Source of the DNA: Chitinophaga filiformis
Lineage (GTDB): Bacteria; Bacteroidota; Bacteroidia; Chitinophagales; Chitinophagaceae
Direction of reading: 5' to 3'
DNA length: 64,000 nucleotides
Assembly: GCF_900102545.1 (NCBI RefSeq)
Contig: NZ_FNBN01000001.1
Coordinates: 544,641-608,640 of the forward strand
Shown here: in pieces, positions 9,103 through 19,260 of the stretch
Position numbering within the stretch: the first letter of the stretch is position 1
Layout: every line of letters begins with the position of its first letter
The notes under the pieces: model-generated
Seen by the model: the letters and a program-made list of their open reading frames with translations, nothing else
Databases searched by the model: none
Told to the model about the DNA's origin: nothing
Made by a program: the position numbers and the translations under genes

Positions 9103-10536
9103 ATGAATAAAACTTGCGAACAAGTTTGGGAAAGGTGTCTTAATATAATTAGGGATATTGTGGAATGGCAGCCATTTAAAACCTGGTTTGAACCAATTAA
9201 ACCCATCCAGCTTGAAAACAATGTTTTAACCATTCAAGTGCCCAGCCAGTTTTTTTATGAATACCTGGAGGAGCACTATGTGGGGTTGCTGGGAAAAACA
9301 ATCAAACGCGAACTGGGAAAAGAGGCAAGACTTGAGTATCGTATTGTGGTGGAAAACGGTACTCCACACCAGCATCCGAAAACAGTAAACATGCCTGGAC
9401 AGTTCACAAACAGCAAGAAGGACAGCGAGGTAGATTTTCCTTTAACTATACAGAACCCTGTAAAGAACCCCTTTGTCATTCCAGGCATCAAGCGCGTACA
9501 GATCGATTCACAACTGAACCCTCACTATACGCTGGAATCTTTTATTGAAGGTGACTGCAACCGTGTGGCACGCAGAGCAGGTAAAACTGTATCTGAAAAG
9601 CCAGGTGGTACATCATTCAATCCTTTAGTGATATATGGTAGCGTTGGTCTTGGTAAAACACACCTTGCTCAGGCAATAGGTAATGAAGTAAAACGCATTC
9701 ATCCTAACAAGGCAGTATTATATGTAAGTGCAGAGAAATTCATCAATCAGTTTATTGATCACTCCAAGAATAGTATCATCAATGACTTTATTCACTTCTA
9801 TCAGTTAATAGATGTATTGATCGTAGATGATATACAATTTTTTGCGCGTGCAGAAAAAACTCAGGATGCATTCTTTGCCATCTTCAACCATCTGCATCAA
9901 TCCGGTAAACAACTTATCTTAACTTCAGATAAACCACCAAAAGATCTGGACGGTTTACAGGAAAGGCTGCTGAGCCGTTTCCGCTGGGGACTAAGCGCCG
10001 ACATGCAGATGCCCGACTTTGAAACACGCATGGAAATTCTTGAAATGAAAATGCGTAATGATGGTCTGGAGATGCCAAAAGAAGTAGTGAAGTATGTTGC
10101 ATATAATATTCAGAACAACGTACGTGAACTGGAAGGCGCACTGATCTCCCTGCTGGCCCAGTCCTCTTTGAACAGAAAAGAGATCGATCTGGAACTGGCA
10201 AAACGTGTACTGAAATCTTTCGTAAAGACCTCTTCCAAAGAGATCACCATCGAAAGCATACAGAAAATGGTATGCGAGTATTTCGATGTGCCTTACGATA
10301 AGTTATTGCAGAAAACACGTAAACGTGAAATAGTACAGGCACGACAGATCACTATGTACCTGGCTAAATCTTTTACCAAGAATTCGCTTAAGACTATCGG
10401 AGAACATTTCGGCGGACGGGATCACACCACTGTTATCCACTCCTGCCAGACTGTAAAAGACCTGATGGATACTGACAATGCATTCCGTGACAATGTAATT
10501 GAACTGCAGCAGAAAGTACAACTGGCTGCCATGTAA
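9103..10536 (+). CDS. dnaA: Chromosomal replication initiator DnaA
   Basis: A 477-residue DnaA. Domain I spans about residues 1-80 (WFEPIKP, YLEEHYVGLLGK), followed by a short variable linker. The AAA+ domain carries Walker A GSVGLGKTH (179-187), Walker B VLIVDDIQFF and sensor motifs (LTSDKPPKDL, LLSRFRWG). The C-terminal helix-turn-helix carries the DnaA signature GGRDHTTVIHSC near 436-447. It opens oriC DNA and loads the replicative helicase. Length and all motifs are normal. The ATG at 9103 gives the conserved N-terminus. It stands alone: the DUF3127 gene is divergent upstream and a strong terminator follows. Confidence 0.98.
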   Translation: MNKTCEQVWERCLNIIRDIVEWQPFKTWFEPIKPIQLENNVLTIQVPSQFFYEYLEEHYVGLLGKTIKRELGKEARLEYRIVVENGTPHQHPKTVNMPGQFTNSKKDSEVDFPLTIQNPVKNPFVIPGIKRVQIDSQLNPHYTLESFIEGDCNRVARRAGKTVSEKPGGTSFNPLVIYGSVGLGKTHLAQAIGNEVKRIHPNKAVLYVSAEKFINQFIDHSKNSIINDFIHFYQLIDVLIVDDIQFFARAEKTQDAFFAIFNHLHQSGKQLILTSDKPPKDLDGLQERLLSRFRWGLSADMQMPDFETRMEILEMKMRNDGLEMPKEVVKYVAYNIQNNVRELEGALISLLAQSSLNRKEIDLELAKRVLKSFVKTSSKEITIESIQKMVCEYFDVPYDKLLQKTRKREIVQARQITMYLAKSFTKNSLKTIGEHFGGRDHTTVIHSCQTVKDLMDTDNAFRDNVIELQQKVQLAAM

Positions 10537-10562
10537 TACTTCCCTATATACAACCTTATTCG

Positions 10563-10591
10563 TCCCGGGCAGACAGCCCGGGATTTTTTTT
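10563..10591 (+). terminator. Rho-independent terminator of dnaA
   Basis: TCCCGGGC (10563-10570) pairs with GCCCGGGA (10576-10583) around AGACA, followed by eight T's. It is a textbook terminator 27 bases after the dnaA stop. Confidence 0.93.
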
Positions 10592-10656
10592 ATTGTATTA
10601 CAACCTGTTTAACAATTTCATAATTTAGAGCAGCTACAGGGGTACATAACAACCAA

Positions 10657-10664
10657 TAACTTTG
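10657..10664 (+). promoter_or_regulatory. Bacteroidota -7 element upstream of the ECF sigma gene
   Basis: TAACTTTG fits the TAnnTTTG -7 consensus and lies 14 bases before the start codon at 10679, giving a very short leader. No convincing TTTG -33 box is visible at the usual spacing, so the promoter may be weak or activator-dependent. Confidence 0.45.
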
Positions 10665-10678
10665 CACCACGTTTTTTT

Positions 10679-11227
10679 ATGTCAAAAGAAGGTAAATACA
10701 CTTTGTGGAGCTCTATCCGGACAGGTAATGAAACTGCCTTCCGCCAGTTGTTCGAAGAATACTGGGCACCTCTCTTCACCTATGCCTGTAAAATTACCAG
10801 GGATCATTCCCTGGCACAGGATAGTGTACAAGCCCTTTTTATCCATCTATGGGAAAAACATGACGCACTGCCTGAAGTAACTGCCATCCTGCCATATCTC
10901 CGTAGCGCCCTCAAAAACAGGCTGCTGAACGCCCTCCGCGATGAACATGTTTATCAGAAACATGTCGACATCTTCACCCAGGTACTTGACACCAATGCCC
11001 CTTCTTCCTCCGAACAGCTACAGCTTAAAGAAACCGAACAGCAACTGATGCATTCCATCAACCGTCTGCCCGACAAAATGAAAGACGTATTTTATCTCCA
11101 CCGGATAGAAGACCTCTCCGTTGCCGAGATCGCTGGCAGACTGGGCACTTCCCCCCAAACCATCCGGAACCAGCTCAGTACAGCCATGCAGCGACTGCGG
11201 AATGGCTGGAAAACCATCGCCAGCTGA
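10679..11227 (+). CDS. ECF RNA polymerase sigma factor (FecI/Bacteroidota sigma-70 type)
   Basis: A 182-residue ECF sigma factor. Region 2 spans about residues 18-85 (FRQLFEEYWAPLFTYA, then DSVQALFIHLWEK) and region 4 about 120-178 (MKDVFYLHRIEDLSVAEIA, GTSPQTIRNQLSTAMQRLR). It belongs to the group that works with a FecR-type anti-sigma factor and a TonB-dependent receptor to sense extracellular substrate. The FecR gene follows 59 bases later and SusC/SusD after that, the standard order, so its likely target is the receptor operon at 12395. Confidence 0.94.
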   Translation: MSKEGKYTLWSSIRTGNETAFRQLFEEYWAPLFTYACKITRDHSLAQDSVQALFIHLWEKHDALPEVTAILPYLRSALKNRLLNALRDEHVYQKHVDIFTQVLDTNAPSSSEQLQLKETEQQLMHSINRLPDKMKDVFYLHRIEDLSVAEIAGRLGTSPQTIRNQLSTAMQRLRNGWKTIAS

Positions 11228-11286
11228 TTTTTCATATTACCGAATTGTTAAGACGGATCATCCAATAGTTAAAACTCCCGTTTCCC

Positions 11287-12273
11287 GTGTCTTATTATAA
11301 ATCACGGAACAGTTTGGACAAAGGGACACTATTAGCACTACTGGAAAAATTCCGCCAGGGCGGCTGCTCACCGGAAGAAGAAGCACTTTTATCTAAATGG
11401 CTGGATGCACTGGAACAGGACGACTCCGTACCTGAACTATCTGCTATTGAAATGCAGCAGATCAAAAAGAATATGCAGCAGCAGATATGGCCCGACCTGA
11501 CTGTCCGCCCCCGCCGCATAGGCCTGCGCATAGCCAGGGTTGCAGCAGTAGTGGCCCCACTGATCATTGGAGGATATTTCGCACAACAATATTTCAGACA
11601 TCCGTCCCGGCAGTTATCACACTCCGCCACGGGTTGGGAGACAGTAAAAAATACCAGCAGGCAATTACAGCGCGTCGTGTTACCGGATAATACAGTGGTA
11701 TTATTAGGTCCGTACAGCACTATTCAATATCCATCTCATTTTCCGGACAATGCAAGGCCTGTTAAACTAACTGAGGGCAAAGCATTCTTTGATGTAATAA
11801 AAGACACACGACCATTCAGCGTAGAAGACAACAGCGGTGTACGCACCACTGTACTGGGCACTTCTTTTACGATTGAGGCCAGCAACGCCTTACATATATC
11901 AAGAGTAGCAGTCGCTACCGGTAAGGTACAGGTAGAGCGTCAGGGTACTCAGCCAGCTACCCTGGGACCGTCAGAACGAGTAACATTCAGTGAACAATCT
12001 GTAAAGCAGGACAGCGTTGCTGCTACCGATCTCCTCGCATGGACAAAAGGAGAGATCATACTACGCAATGCCACTTTACAGGATCTATTACTAACCATAA
12101 AAAATCAGTACGGCATTACAGCTACCACAGCATTGGACGTACATCAGGGCAATTACACATTACACATTCCGGCTACAATGACTTTGCAGGAAGTCCTGGA
12201 CATTATTGAAAAAATCAGTTACAGACCAAAAATTCATTTTAGCATGCAAAACGATCAACTACAAGTCAATTAG
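11287..12273 (+). CDS. FecR-family anti-sigma factor
   Basis: A 328-residue single-pass inner-membrane protein. The cytoplasmic N-terminus (1-80, which holds the sigma factor) precedes one helix near 83-101. A periplasmic FecR domain covers about 125-220 (VVLPDNTVVLLGPYSTIQY, FFDVIKDTRPFSV, TTVLGTSFTIEA), and a C-terminal DUF4974/STN-like domain about 255-326 contacts the receptor's signalling domain. The open frame begins at a GTG (11287), and the family N-terminus is covered only from there. Gene order sigma - anti-sigma - SusC with STN domain points to trans-envelope signalling by the receptor at 12395. Confidence 0.92.
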   Translation: MSYYKSRNSLDKGTLLALLEKFRQGGCSPEEEALLSKWLDALEQDDSVPELSAIEMQQIKKNMQQQIWPDLTVRPRRIGLRIARVAAVVAPLIIGGYFAQQYFRHPSRQLSHSATGWETVKNTSRQLQRVVLPDNTVVLLGPYSTIQYPSHFPDNARPVKLTEGKAFFDVIKDTRPFSVEDNSGVRTTVLGTSFTIEASNALHISRVAVATGKVQVERQGTQPATLGPSERVTFSEQSVKQDSVAATDLLAWTKGEIILRNATLQDLLLTIKNQYGITATTALDVHQGNYTLHIPATMTLQEVLDIIEKISYRPKIHFSMQNDQLQVN

Positions 12274-12394
12274 GGCAACAGGAATTGACCACTGTGGTTT
12301 AATTCTTCATTCTTAATGCCAATCCATTATTCAGCATACTGCTTCCATTCCGGTGGAACAGCCATACTCATGCCTTTACCTTAATCTTTAATAT

Positions 12395-15300
12395 ATGCAA
12401 AAAAACACTCTACAATTCTCTCTGCGGCTTCGCTCAGTATTCCTCGCAGGACTGGCGTTGCTCGTATTGGCGTCTACCGCCTTCGCCTCGCCTTCCAGCG
12501 CGCAGGCACTACAAAAGATCCTGCAGCGTTTCCAGGTACAGCAAGGCAGCCTTTCTGCTGCGTTGAAACAACTGGAATCAAAAGCACAGATCAGCCTTGC
12601 TTACGATGAAGCTGCACTGCAGAAGATTCAGGTGCATGCAAACACTTATCAGAAGAAAACAGTGATCAGCATCCTGCAGGACCTGCTTAGCCAGTCTTCG
12701 CTGAAGTTTGAAGAAAAGTATAACACCGTATTGATCTATGACAGCGCATCTCTTGCTGCCATTAATACGTTGCAGCCAACAGAAGAAAAGATCACCCTCA
12801 CCGGTGCAGTGTATGATAATAATGGTCCGCTGATCGGCGCTACCGTGATGATCAAAGGAACCAATATTGGTACAGGTACGGATGCATCCGGACATTTCAA
12901 ATTGTCTGCAACAGCCAGTGACAACCTTGTACTGGTAGTAAGCATGATTGGTTTTAAAACACAGGAGATCGCAGTTGGTGGACAACGCAATTTTCAGATC
13001 GTACTGGCAGAGAACAGTCTTAACCTGAATCAGCTGGTAGTCGTTGGTTACGGTACACAACGTAAAGCCACTGTATCAGGCGCTGTTGCTGATGTGCAAC
13101 TGGATAAACTGACTTCCCGCTCACTGAACAACGCAGCTGAAGCATTGCAGGGTAAAGCACCCGGTGTGATCATTCAGAACAATGGTGGTGATCCGACCTC
13201 CAATCCTACCGTTTACATCCGCGGTTTGGGTGGTATCAATGGCGAATCTGCCCTGTACATCGTTGACGGATCTATCTATAACGGCGGTCCTATCAATCCA
13301 AATGACATTGAATCTATCAACGTACTGAAAGATGCGTCTGCCGCTATCTATGGTGCGAGAGCTTCCGGCGGTGTGATCCTGATCACTACCAAAAAAGGCA
13401 AGGAAGGTACTGCTACTGTCACCCTGGATGCTAAAACCGGCTGGCAGTTTGCCGCTAAAAAACTCGACCTGCTGAATGCAAAACAATTCGCAGATGTTGA
13501 GAACATCGCATATACCGCAGCAGGTGTAGCTCCGGCGGATGCTTTTAATGCTACTAAGTATCCCGACGGACAAGTTACACGTACAGACTGGCAGGACGAG
13601 ATCTTCCGCACGGGAAAGATCCAGGACTACAACGTAGGTGTAAAAGGTGGTACTGACAAAAGCAGGTATTATATGAGCTTTGGCTACCGTCGTAATGAAG
13701 GTATCCTGCTGAATACACATGCTGAACGTTATACTTTCCGCATGAACTCAGATGCTCAGATAAAACCATGGCTGAAAATAGGTGAGAACATGTCATTTAC
13801 CTACAACAACGGTAATGGCGCAAACACCACCAGCCCTTATACCGGCGCTATCTTCACCGCCCTGGGTTATCCACGTAATATTACGCCATATACTTCTACC
13901 GGTGCCTTCAGCGGCATGCCGATCGCATATGCAGGTTCATACGGTGACCTCGCCAACCCTGTGGCGATCCTGACCAGGATGGACAATAAAACACCGGTGA
14001 GCAACATTAACATCAACCCTTACGCTGAGGTAAAACTGACAAAAGACCTGGTATTCCGTTCCAACTTCTCATTTACCAAATCTTTCAGCGATCAGAAAAA
14101 CTTCACCACCCGTGCACTGGAGATCGGTAAGATTAATACCAGCAATGGACTGACTGAAGATGTAAAAAACGGGACCAACATTCTGTCTGAGCAGACATTA
14201 ACATACACCAAACAAATTGCGGGTGTGCATAACATCACTGCTGTAGCTGGCTATACTTATCAGCACGATGACAACACCTATCTGTCTGTATCTGCCAGCA
14301 ACTTTGGTGATGAGCGGGATGTTTACCGCTATTTTGATAATGCAGGCGCCTGGGCAAAACCATCCAGCGGCAGAAGCCAGACTGCAATTGAAGCCATGCT
14401 GGGCCGTATTAACTACGACTATAAAGGTAAATATCTGCTGACAGTATTGGGTCGCCGTGATGGTAGCTCTATCGTTGCACCACAGAACCGCTATCAGAAT
14501 TACTACTCTGTTTCCGGTGGATGGGTACTGACAGAAGAAGACTTCCTTCATAAGAATGATGTGCTCAGCTTCATGAAAATCCGTGCCAGCTATGGTCTGT
14601 TAGGTAACCTGGCTAGTCTTCCTGCCAACGTTATCAACATTAACCTTAAACCAGTGAATATCTACACCGGCGCTAACGGTACACAAACTACAGGTCTGGC
14701 ACAAGACGCTTTATCGAATCCCAACCTGACATGGGCCAATTCCCGTCAGCTGAACTTCGGTACAGACCTCGCTTTCTTCAAAAACAGCCTGTCTATCACT
14801 GCCGACTACTTCATTAAGACCACTGAGAAGATGCTCATGCAGGTAGATCCGCCAAGTACAGCAGGTGTTAGCTCAGGCATGTACAAGAACATGGGCAAAG
14901 CACGTGACAAGGGCATTGAACTGGGCATTAACTACAACGGTAAAATAGGAAAAGACTTCACATTCGGTGTTGGCGCCACAGCTACAGCTATCAAAAATAA
15001 ACTGATATCGCTGCAATCAGGCCTGAGCGAAGTTGTATCTTCTTCAAACATCAACGTACGTAGTACATTGAACCCGATCGTAACACGTGTAGGTCATGAG
15101 ATCTATGCTTATAACGTGATCAGAACTGCCGGTATCTTCCAGACACAGGAAGAGATCAATAACTACGTAAACAAAGATGGTCAGCTGATCCAGCCAAATG
15201 CAAAACCAGGCGACCGTAAATTCATCGACCAACCTGACGCAAATGGTGTTCGTGATGGTGTGATCAACAACAACGACAGACAAGTGGTAGGTAGCCCATT

Positions 15301-15796
15301 CCCTGATTTCACTTATGGCCTCAGTCTGAATGCCAGCTACAAAGGTTTTGACCTGAACGTATTTGCACAGGGTGTACAGGGTAATAAACTGTTCAATGCC
15401 CTGAAATACACCAACATGAACCCTAGCATCGGTACTAACTACAACATGCTGACCGGTATCCTGAATGCATGGACGCCAACGAATACCAACACAGATGTTA
15501 CCCGTATCATTTCTACCGATAAGAATGGTAACTACGGTAATACTTCCGACTGGTATATTGAGAATGGTTCTTACCTGCGTATCAAGAATATCACCCTGGG
15601 TTATACATTACCAGCCAGCCTGACCAACCAGGCGCATATCGGTGCGGTAAGATTATATGTTACTACTACCAACCTGTTCACCATCACCAAATACACTGGT
15701 TACGATCCGGAAGTAGGTATGGACGAACTGGGTATCGACAAAGGCCGTTATCCACAGGCTAAGAATGTGCTGATCGGATTGAACGTTAATTTCTAA
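12395..15796 (+). CDS. SusC/RagA TonB-dependent receptor with STN signalling domain
   Basis: A 1133-residue outer-membrane receptor. A signal peptide covers residues 1-37 (hydrophobic core LAGLALLVLAST, cleavage near AQA). Next come an STN domain (about 42-115), a carboxypeptidase-regulatory-like beta domain (about 132-218, GAVYDNNGPLIGATV), a plug (about 222-345, opening with the TonB-box-like QLVVVGYGTQRKAT) and a 22-stranded barrel ending in LIGLNVNF. It imports a substrate presented by the SusD lipoprotein in the next gene, using TonB energy. The STN domain fits signalling to the FecR protein just upstream. The downstream phosphatase suggests a phosphorylated substrate rather than a glycan. 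Confidence 0.95.
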   Translation: MQKNTLQFSLRLRSVFLAGLALLVLASTAFASPSSAQALQKILQRFQVQQGSLSAALKQLESKAQISLAYDEAALQKIQVHANTYQKKTVISILQDLLSQSSLKFEEKYNTVLIYDSASLAAINTLQPTEEKITLTGAVYDNNGPLIGATVMIKGTNIGTGTDASGHFKLSATASDNLVLVVSMIGFKTQEIAVGGQRNFQIVLAENSLNLNQLVVVGYGTQRKATVSGAVADVQLDKLTSRSLNNAAEALQGKAPGVIIQNNGGDPTSNPTVYIRGLGGINGESALYIVDGSIYNGGPINPNDIESINVLKDASAAIYGARASGGVILITTKKGKEGTATVTLDAKTGWQFAAKKLDLLNAKQFADVENIAYTAAGVAPADAFNATKYPDGQVTRTDWQDEIFRTGKIQDYNVGVKGGTDKSRYYMSFGYRRNEGILLNTHAERYTFRMNSDAQIKPWLKIGENMSFTYNNGNGANTTSPYTGAIFTALGYPRNITPYTSTGAFSGMPIAYAGSYGDLANPVAILTRMDNKTPVSNININPYAEVKLTKDLVFRSNFSFTKSFSDQKNFTTRALEIGKINTSNGLTEDVKNGTNILSEQTLTYTKQIAGVHNITAVAGYTYQHDDNTYLSVSASNFGDERDVYRYFDNAGAWAKPSSGRSQTAIEAMLGRINYDYKGKYLLTVLGRRDGSSIVAPQNRYQNYYSVSGGWVLTEEDFLHKNDVLSFMKIRASYGLLGNLASLPANVININLKPVNIYTGANGTQTTGLAQDALSNPNLTWANSRQLNFGTDLAFFKNSLSITADYFIKTTEKMLMQVDPPSTAGVSSGMYKNMGKARDKGIELGINYNGKIGKDFTFGVGATATAIKNKLISLQSGLSEVVSSSNINVRSTLNPIVTRVGHEIYAYNVIRTAGIFQTQEEINNYVNKDGQLIQPNAKPGDRKFIDQPDANGVRDGVINNNDRQVVGSPFPDFTYGLSLNASYKGFDLNVFAQGVQGNKLFNALKYTNMNPSIGTNYNMLTGILNAWTPTNTNTDVTRIISTDKNGNYGNTSDWYIENGSYLRIKNITLGYTLPASLTNQAHIGAVRLYVTTTNLFTITKYTGYDPEVGMDELGIDKGRYPQAKNVLIGLNVNF

Positions 15797-15817
15797 TACA
15801 CACAAATGACGATTATA

Positions 15818-17332
15818 ATGAAGCAACTAATAAAAAATATCACCCTCTCCCTGGCAGGTCTTTCCCTGCTGGCGGCCTGCAATAAAAAGCTGGACATTAC
15901 GCCCGAAGGAGCGCCTACTACTGGTAACTTCTGGCAAACCGAAACAGACGCTATCGCCGGCGCCAATGCTATGTATAACCTGTTTGATGATGAGAACTTC
16001 TACGGCCGTGGCTACTGGTGGTTCATCAATGCCAGTGATGATATGGTAACCGGTCGTGTGAAAGCAGAAGGTGATAACATCAAAAACTTCAACAGCAATT
16101 TCATTGGTGGTTCTTATACCGAAGGTCAATGGAAAATGAGATACATCGTGATCAAACGCGCTAATGATGTGATCATGCATGTGCCTTCCATTAACATGGA
16201 TCAAAACCTGAAGAACCGTATTCTCGGTGAAGCATATTTCTTCAGTGGTCTGATGTACTTCGAACTGGCTTACACTTATGGTGACGCCCGTGCGGGTGTG
16301 CCTATTGTAAAACGCGACAGCCTCACCGGCGACCAGCCAATTCCGCGTGCTGCGAACGTGAACCTGGTATATGACTACGTAGAAAAGGAATTGCTGAAAG
16401 CTACCTCTCTGTTGCCTTATTTCGATGAATACACCAGCGACCTGTATGGCCGTCCGCATAAAACCGCTGCCTATGCATTCCTCAGCAAAATGTTCCTGTA
16501 CAAAAAGGATTATGCTAATGCTGAGAAATATGCAGATTCAGTGATCCTGAGCGGCAAACATAAACTGCTAGACAACTTCGCAGATGTATTCACCATTGCC
16601 AACAACTGGACCAGCGAATATATCTGGTCAGTATACTCCAACTCACAAGGCCCAAGCGGCTGGGGAAGCATCCTGCCAGGCGTAATGCTGGAAAACAAAG
16701 GCTGGGGTAAATACAATGGCTGGGGATATTATATGCCTACCAAAGAACTGTATGACTCTTACGAAGCCGGCGATAAAAGAAGGGAAGCCACTATCCTGAA
16801 ACCAGGCGACGCATTCACCTTCTATGGAGAAGCAAGGACATACGCTTCTACCAACAGCCTTTCAGGCTACCAGTTCCGCAAGTATATGGAGCCATTCTCC
16901 TATGCTGCCGGCGCACACCTGAGCCCTAACGGAGACCATCCTACTACTGACCTGAACCTGCCACTGATCCGTTATGCGGAAGTGCTGCTCATCAAAGCGG
17001 AAGCAGAATTAATGCAGGGTAAGAATGCGGATAAAGAGATCAATATGATCAGACATCGCGCTGGTCTGACTGATGTGACCAATGCAGACATGACTGAGCT
17101 GAAAAAACAACGCCGTTCCGAGCTGGCCGGCGAATGGGCTAACCACCACTTCGACCTGGTACGCTGGGGTGATGCACAGGCTGCATATGCAAAACCATTA
17201 CATGGTTTCAGCGGCGCTGAAATATGGCCTGCACGTAACTTCAATCCTGCTATCCACAACGTATGGCCGGTGCCAAGAAGTGAAGTGACCAGCAGCAACG
17301 GTGTTGTAAAACAGAATGCCGGCTGGGAATAA
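15818..17332 (+). CDS. SusD/RagB nutrient-binding outer-membrane lipoprotein
   Basis: A 504-residue SusD-family lipoprotein that caps the SusC barrel and binds the incoming substrate. The lipobox LLAAC puts the lipid on Cys21 when translation starts at 15818 (MKQLIKNI); an ATG four codons earlier (15806) is also in frame. Tetratricopeptide-like helices (RILGEAYFFSGLMYFELAYTYGD) and the C-terminal family block (LLIKAEAELMQGKN, KQRRSELAGEWANHHFDLVRWGD) are clear. The gene begins 21 bases after SusC, so they form one operon. It is followed by a strong terminator, which sets the phosphatase gene apart. Confidence 0.94.
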   Translation: MKQLIKNITLSLAGLSLLAACNKKLDITPEGAPTTGNFWQTETDAIAGANAMYNLFDDENFYGRGYWWFINASDDMVTGRVKAEGDNIKNFNSNFIGGSYTEGQWKMRYIVIKRANDVIMHVPSINMDQNLKNRILGEAYFFSGLMYFELAYTYGDARAGVPIVKRDSLTGDQPIPRAANVNLVYDYVEKELLKATSLLPYFDEYTSDLYGRPHKTAAYAFLSKMFLYKKDYANAEKYADSVILSGKHKLLDNFADVFTIANNWTSEYIWSVYSNSQGPSGWGSILPGVMLENKGWGKYNGWGYYMPTKELYDSYEAGDKRREATILKPGDAFTFYGEARTYASTNSLSGYQFRKYMEPFSYAAGAHLSPNGDHPTTDLNLPLIRYAEVLLIKAEAELMQGKNADKEINMIRHRAGLTDVTNADMTELKKQRRSELAGEWANHHFDLVRWGDAQAAYAKPLHGFSGAEIWPARNFNPAIHNVWPVPRSEVTSSNGVVKQNAGWE

Positions 17333-17351
17333 TATCTTTTCAATTTAATAA

Positions 17352-17406
17352 TTAGGAATTAAGAACCAGGAGTATTAATATTCCGGAACTTAATTCCTAA
17401 TTTTTT
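17352..17406 (+). terminator. Rho-independent terminator of the SusC/SusD operon
   Basis: TTAGGAATTAAG (17352-17363) and CTTAATTCCTAA (17389-17400) make a perfect 12-bp stem followed by six T's. The 25-base loop contains further short self-complementary sequence. It lies 20 bases after the SusD stop. Confidence 0.9.
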
Positions 17407-17433
17407 GTCTAATGCTTAAATATTCGAGAACAC

Positions 17434-19257
17434 ATGCTTAGGTCGACCTTTCTTTCCCTCTCTCTTCTCGTGGCCCTGACCGCGGGAGCGCAGACCAGCG
17501 CCTATACCACGCTGAGTGCGCATGCCCACAATGATTATGAGCATCCTATTCCTTTTCTGACAGCTTATTACCGTCATTATGGTTCTATAGAGGCAGATGT
17601 TTACGAGCGGAACGGACAATTGCTGGTGGCACATAATGAAGAAGATATCCGTCCGGAACGTACACTGGAGAAGTTATATCTGCAGCCTTTACAGGAGCAG
17701 GTCCGTAAAAACGGCGGTACTGCTTTTAAAAATAGTAAGGATACTTTACAGCTGATGATCGATTTTAAGACTGTCGGCGTACCTACAATAAAAGCCCTGG
17801 TGAATATACTGGAACGCTATCCTGAGATCACTAAAGCACCGACTATCGTTATCACCATCAGTGGTGATCAGCCGGTTCCTGCGCTGTGGGACCAATATCC
17901 TTCTTATATTCATTTTGATGGTAAAAGGGAATTGAAATACACTGCGGCACAGGTAAAACGCATTCCTATGTATAGTGTTGACGTGAAAGTCTTCACTAAC
18001 TGGAATGGCAAAGGACTGATCGTGAAAGCTGAGCGGGAGAAAATGCAGCACTGGATCGACAGCGCTCACCAGGCTGGCAAGAAAGTGCGTTTCTGGGGCA
18101 CGGCAGATAATGTGAATACCTGGAAGACGCTGATGAACATGGGCGTTAATTACATCGGTACTGATTTCGTAGAAGATCTGGCTACGTTCCTTACTAACAG
18201 GAAAAGTCTCGAATACGATGGCTCTGCTGCTCCGCATACACTTTATCCTGCCCGTTATGTGAATAATGACAGCCTTACCCAGGTGAATAATGTTATTCTC
18301 CTGATCGGTGATGGTATGGGACTGGCGCAGATCTATGCTGGATTCACGGGTAACCGCGGTCAGCTGAACCTCTTGCAGATGCGTAATATTGGTTTTTCGA
18401 AGACTTATTCTTCTGATAGTTATATCACGGATTCAGCGGCTGGCGGTACTGCCATGGCTACTGGGCAGAAGACTAACAACCGTTACATTGGTGTGGATAA
18501 TACTGGTGTACGCCTCAATCCTATCCCGGATGTTATTGCGCCTAAGGGTTATAAGAGTGCTCTTATCAGCGCCGGAGATATTACGGATGCTACACCTGCT
18601 GCCTTCTATGGCCACGTACCGGAGAGATCCCTGGAAGATACTATTGCTGCCAATTTCCTTTCCAGTCCTGTCAGCATTATGATCGGTGGTGGTGCTAAAC
18701 ATTTCAACCAGCGTAAAGATGGTTTGAATATGCCTGCGCTGCTGCAGGAGAAAGGTTACTTCTTCAGCACGCGACTGGAAGATCTGGATACCTTGCACGC
18801 TTCAAAATACCTGGTATTGGATAAACGCGCAGAGCTTCCTATGATGGGTGGCAGGGGGAATTTCCTCGCTCATTCCCTGGAAAAGAGTATTGCTACATTG
18901 CGTCAGAAGTTCTTTATCATGGCGGAGGGAGCGCAGATTGATTATGGCGGGCATGTGAATAACCTGCCGTACGTTGCGACTGAAATGATGGATTTTGATG
19001 AGGCGATTGGAGCGGCGATGAAATTTGCGGATGAGGATGGGCATACGTTGGTGATCGTGACCGCTGATCATGAGACGGGCGGATTGTCTTTGCTGGATGG
19101 GAATATCTCTAAAGGGTATGTTGATGGGCATTTCAGTAGTAATGATCATAGTGCAGTGATGGTGCCGGTGTTTGCTTATGGGCCGCATTCGTTGGATTTC
19201 AGAGGGGTGTATGAGAATACGGAGATATTTAAGAAGATAGTTGCGTTGTTGAAATAA
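17434..19257 (+). CDS. Secreted phosphodiesterase (GDPD/PLC-like) - alkaline phosphatase fusion
   Basis: A 607-residue exported protein with two enzymatic halves. After a signal peptide (1-20) comes a glycerophosphodiester-phosphodiesterase/PLC-like TIM barrel (about 28-255) with HAHNDYEH, the metal-ligand pair in IEADVYERNG and the VAHNE motif, ending in YIGTDFVEDL. The second half (about 285-607) is an alkaline phosphatase: LIGDGMG metal aspartate, nucleophile Ser334 in TDSAAGGTA, ADHETGG metal site and a C-terminal histidine near NDHSAV. The pairing suggests stepwise breakdown: the first half releases a phosphomonoester, the second frees phosphate. It follows SusC/SusD after a terminator, so it is a neighbour in function rather than a sure operon member. 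Confidence 0.88.
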   Translation: MLRSTFLSLSLLVALTAGAQTSAYTTLSAHAHNDYEHPIPFLTAYYRHYGSIEADVYERNGQLLVAHNEEDIRPERTLEKLYLQPLQEQVRKNGGTAFKNSKDTLQLMIDFKTVGVPTIKALVNILERYPEITKAPTIVITISGDQPVPALWDQYPSYIHFDGKRELKYTAAQVKRIPMYSVDVKVFTNWNGKGLIVKAEREKMQHWIDSAHQAGKKVRFWGTADNVNTWKTLMNMGVNYIGTDFVEDLATFLTNRKSLEYDGSAAPHTLYPARYVNNDSLTQVNNVILLIGDGMGLAQIYAGFTGNRGQLNLLQMRNIGFSKTYSSDSYITDSAAGGTAMATGQKTNNRYIGVDNTGVRLNPIPDVIAPKGYKSALISAGDITDATPAAFYGHVPERSLEDTIAANFLSSPVSIMIGGGAKHFNQRKDGLNMPALLQEKGYFFSTRLEDLDTLHASKYLVLDKRAELPMMGGRGNFLAHSLEKSIATLRQKFFIMAEGAQIDYGGHVNNLPYVATEMMDFDEAIGAAMKFADEDGHTLVIVTADHETGGLSLLDGNISKGYVDGHFSSNDHSAVMVPVFAYGPHSLDFRGVYENTEIFKKIVALLK

Positions 19258-19260
19258 TTT

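Noticed and set aside
13121..13720. 199-codon minus-strand frame inside the first SusC gene
   Set aside because: It is opposite a clearly coding, conserved SusC segment and its product has no recognisable features.
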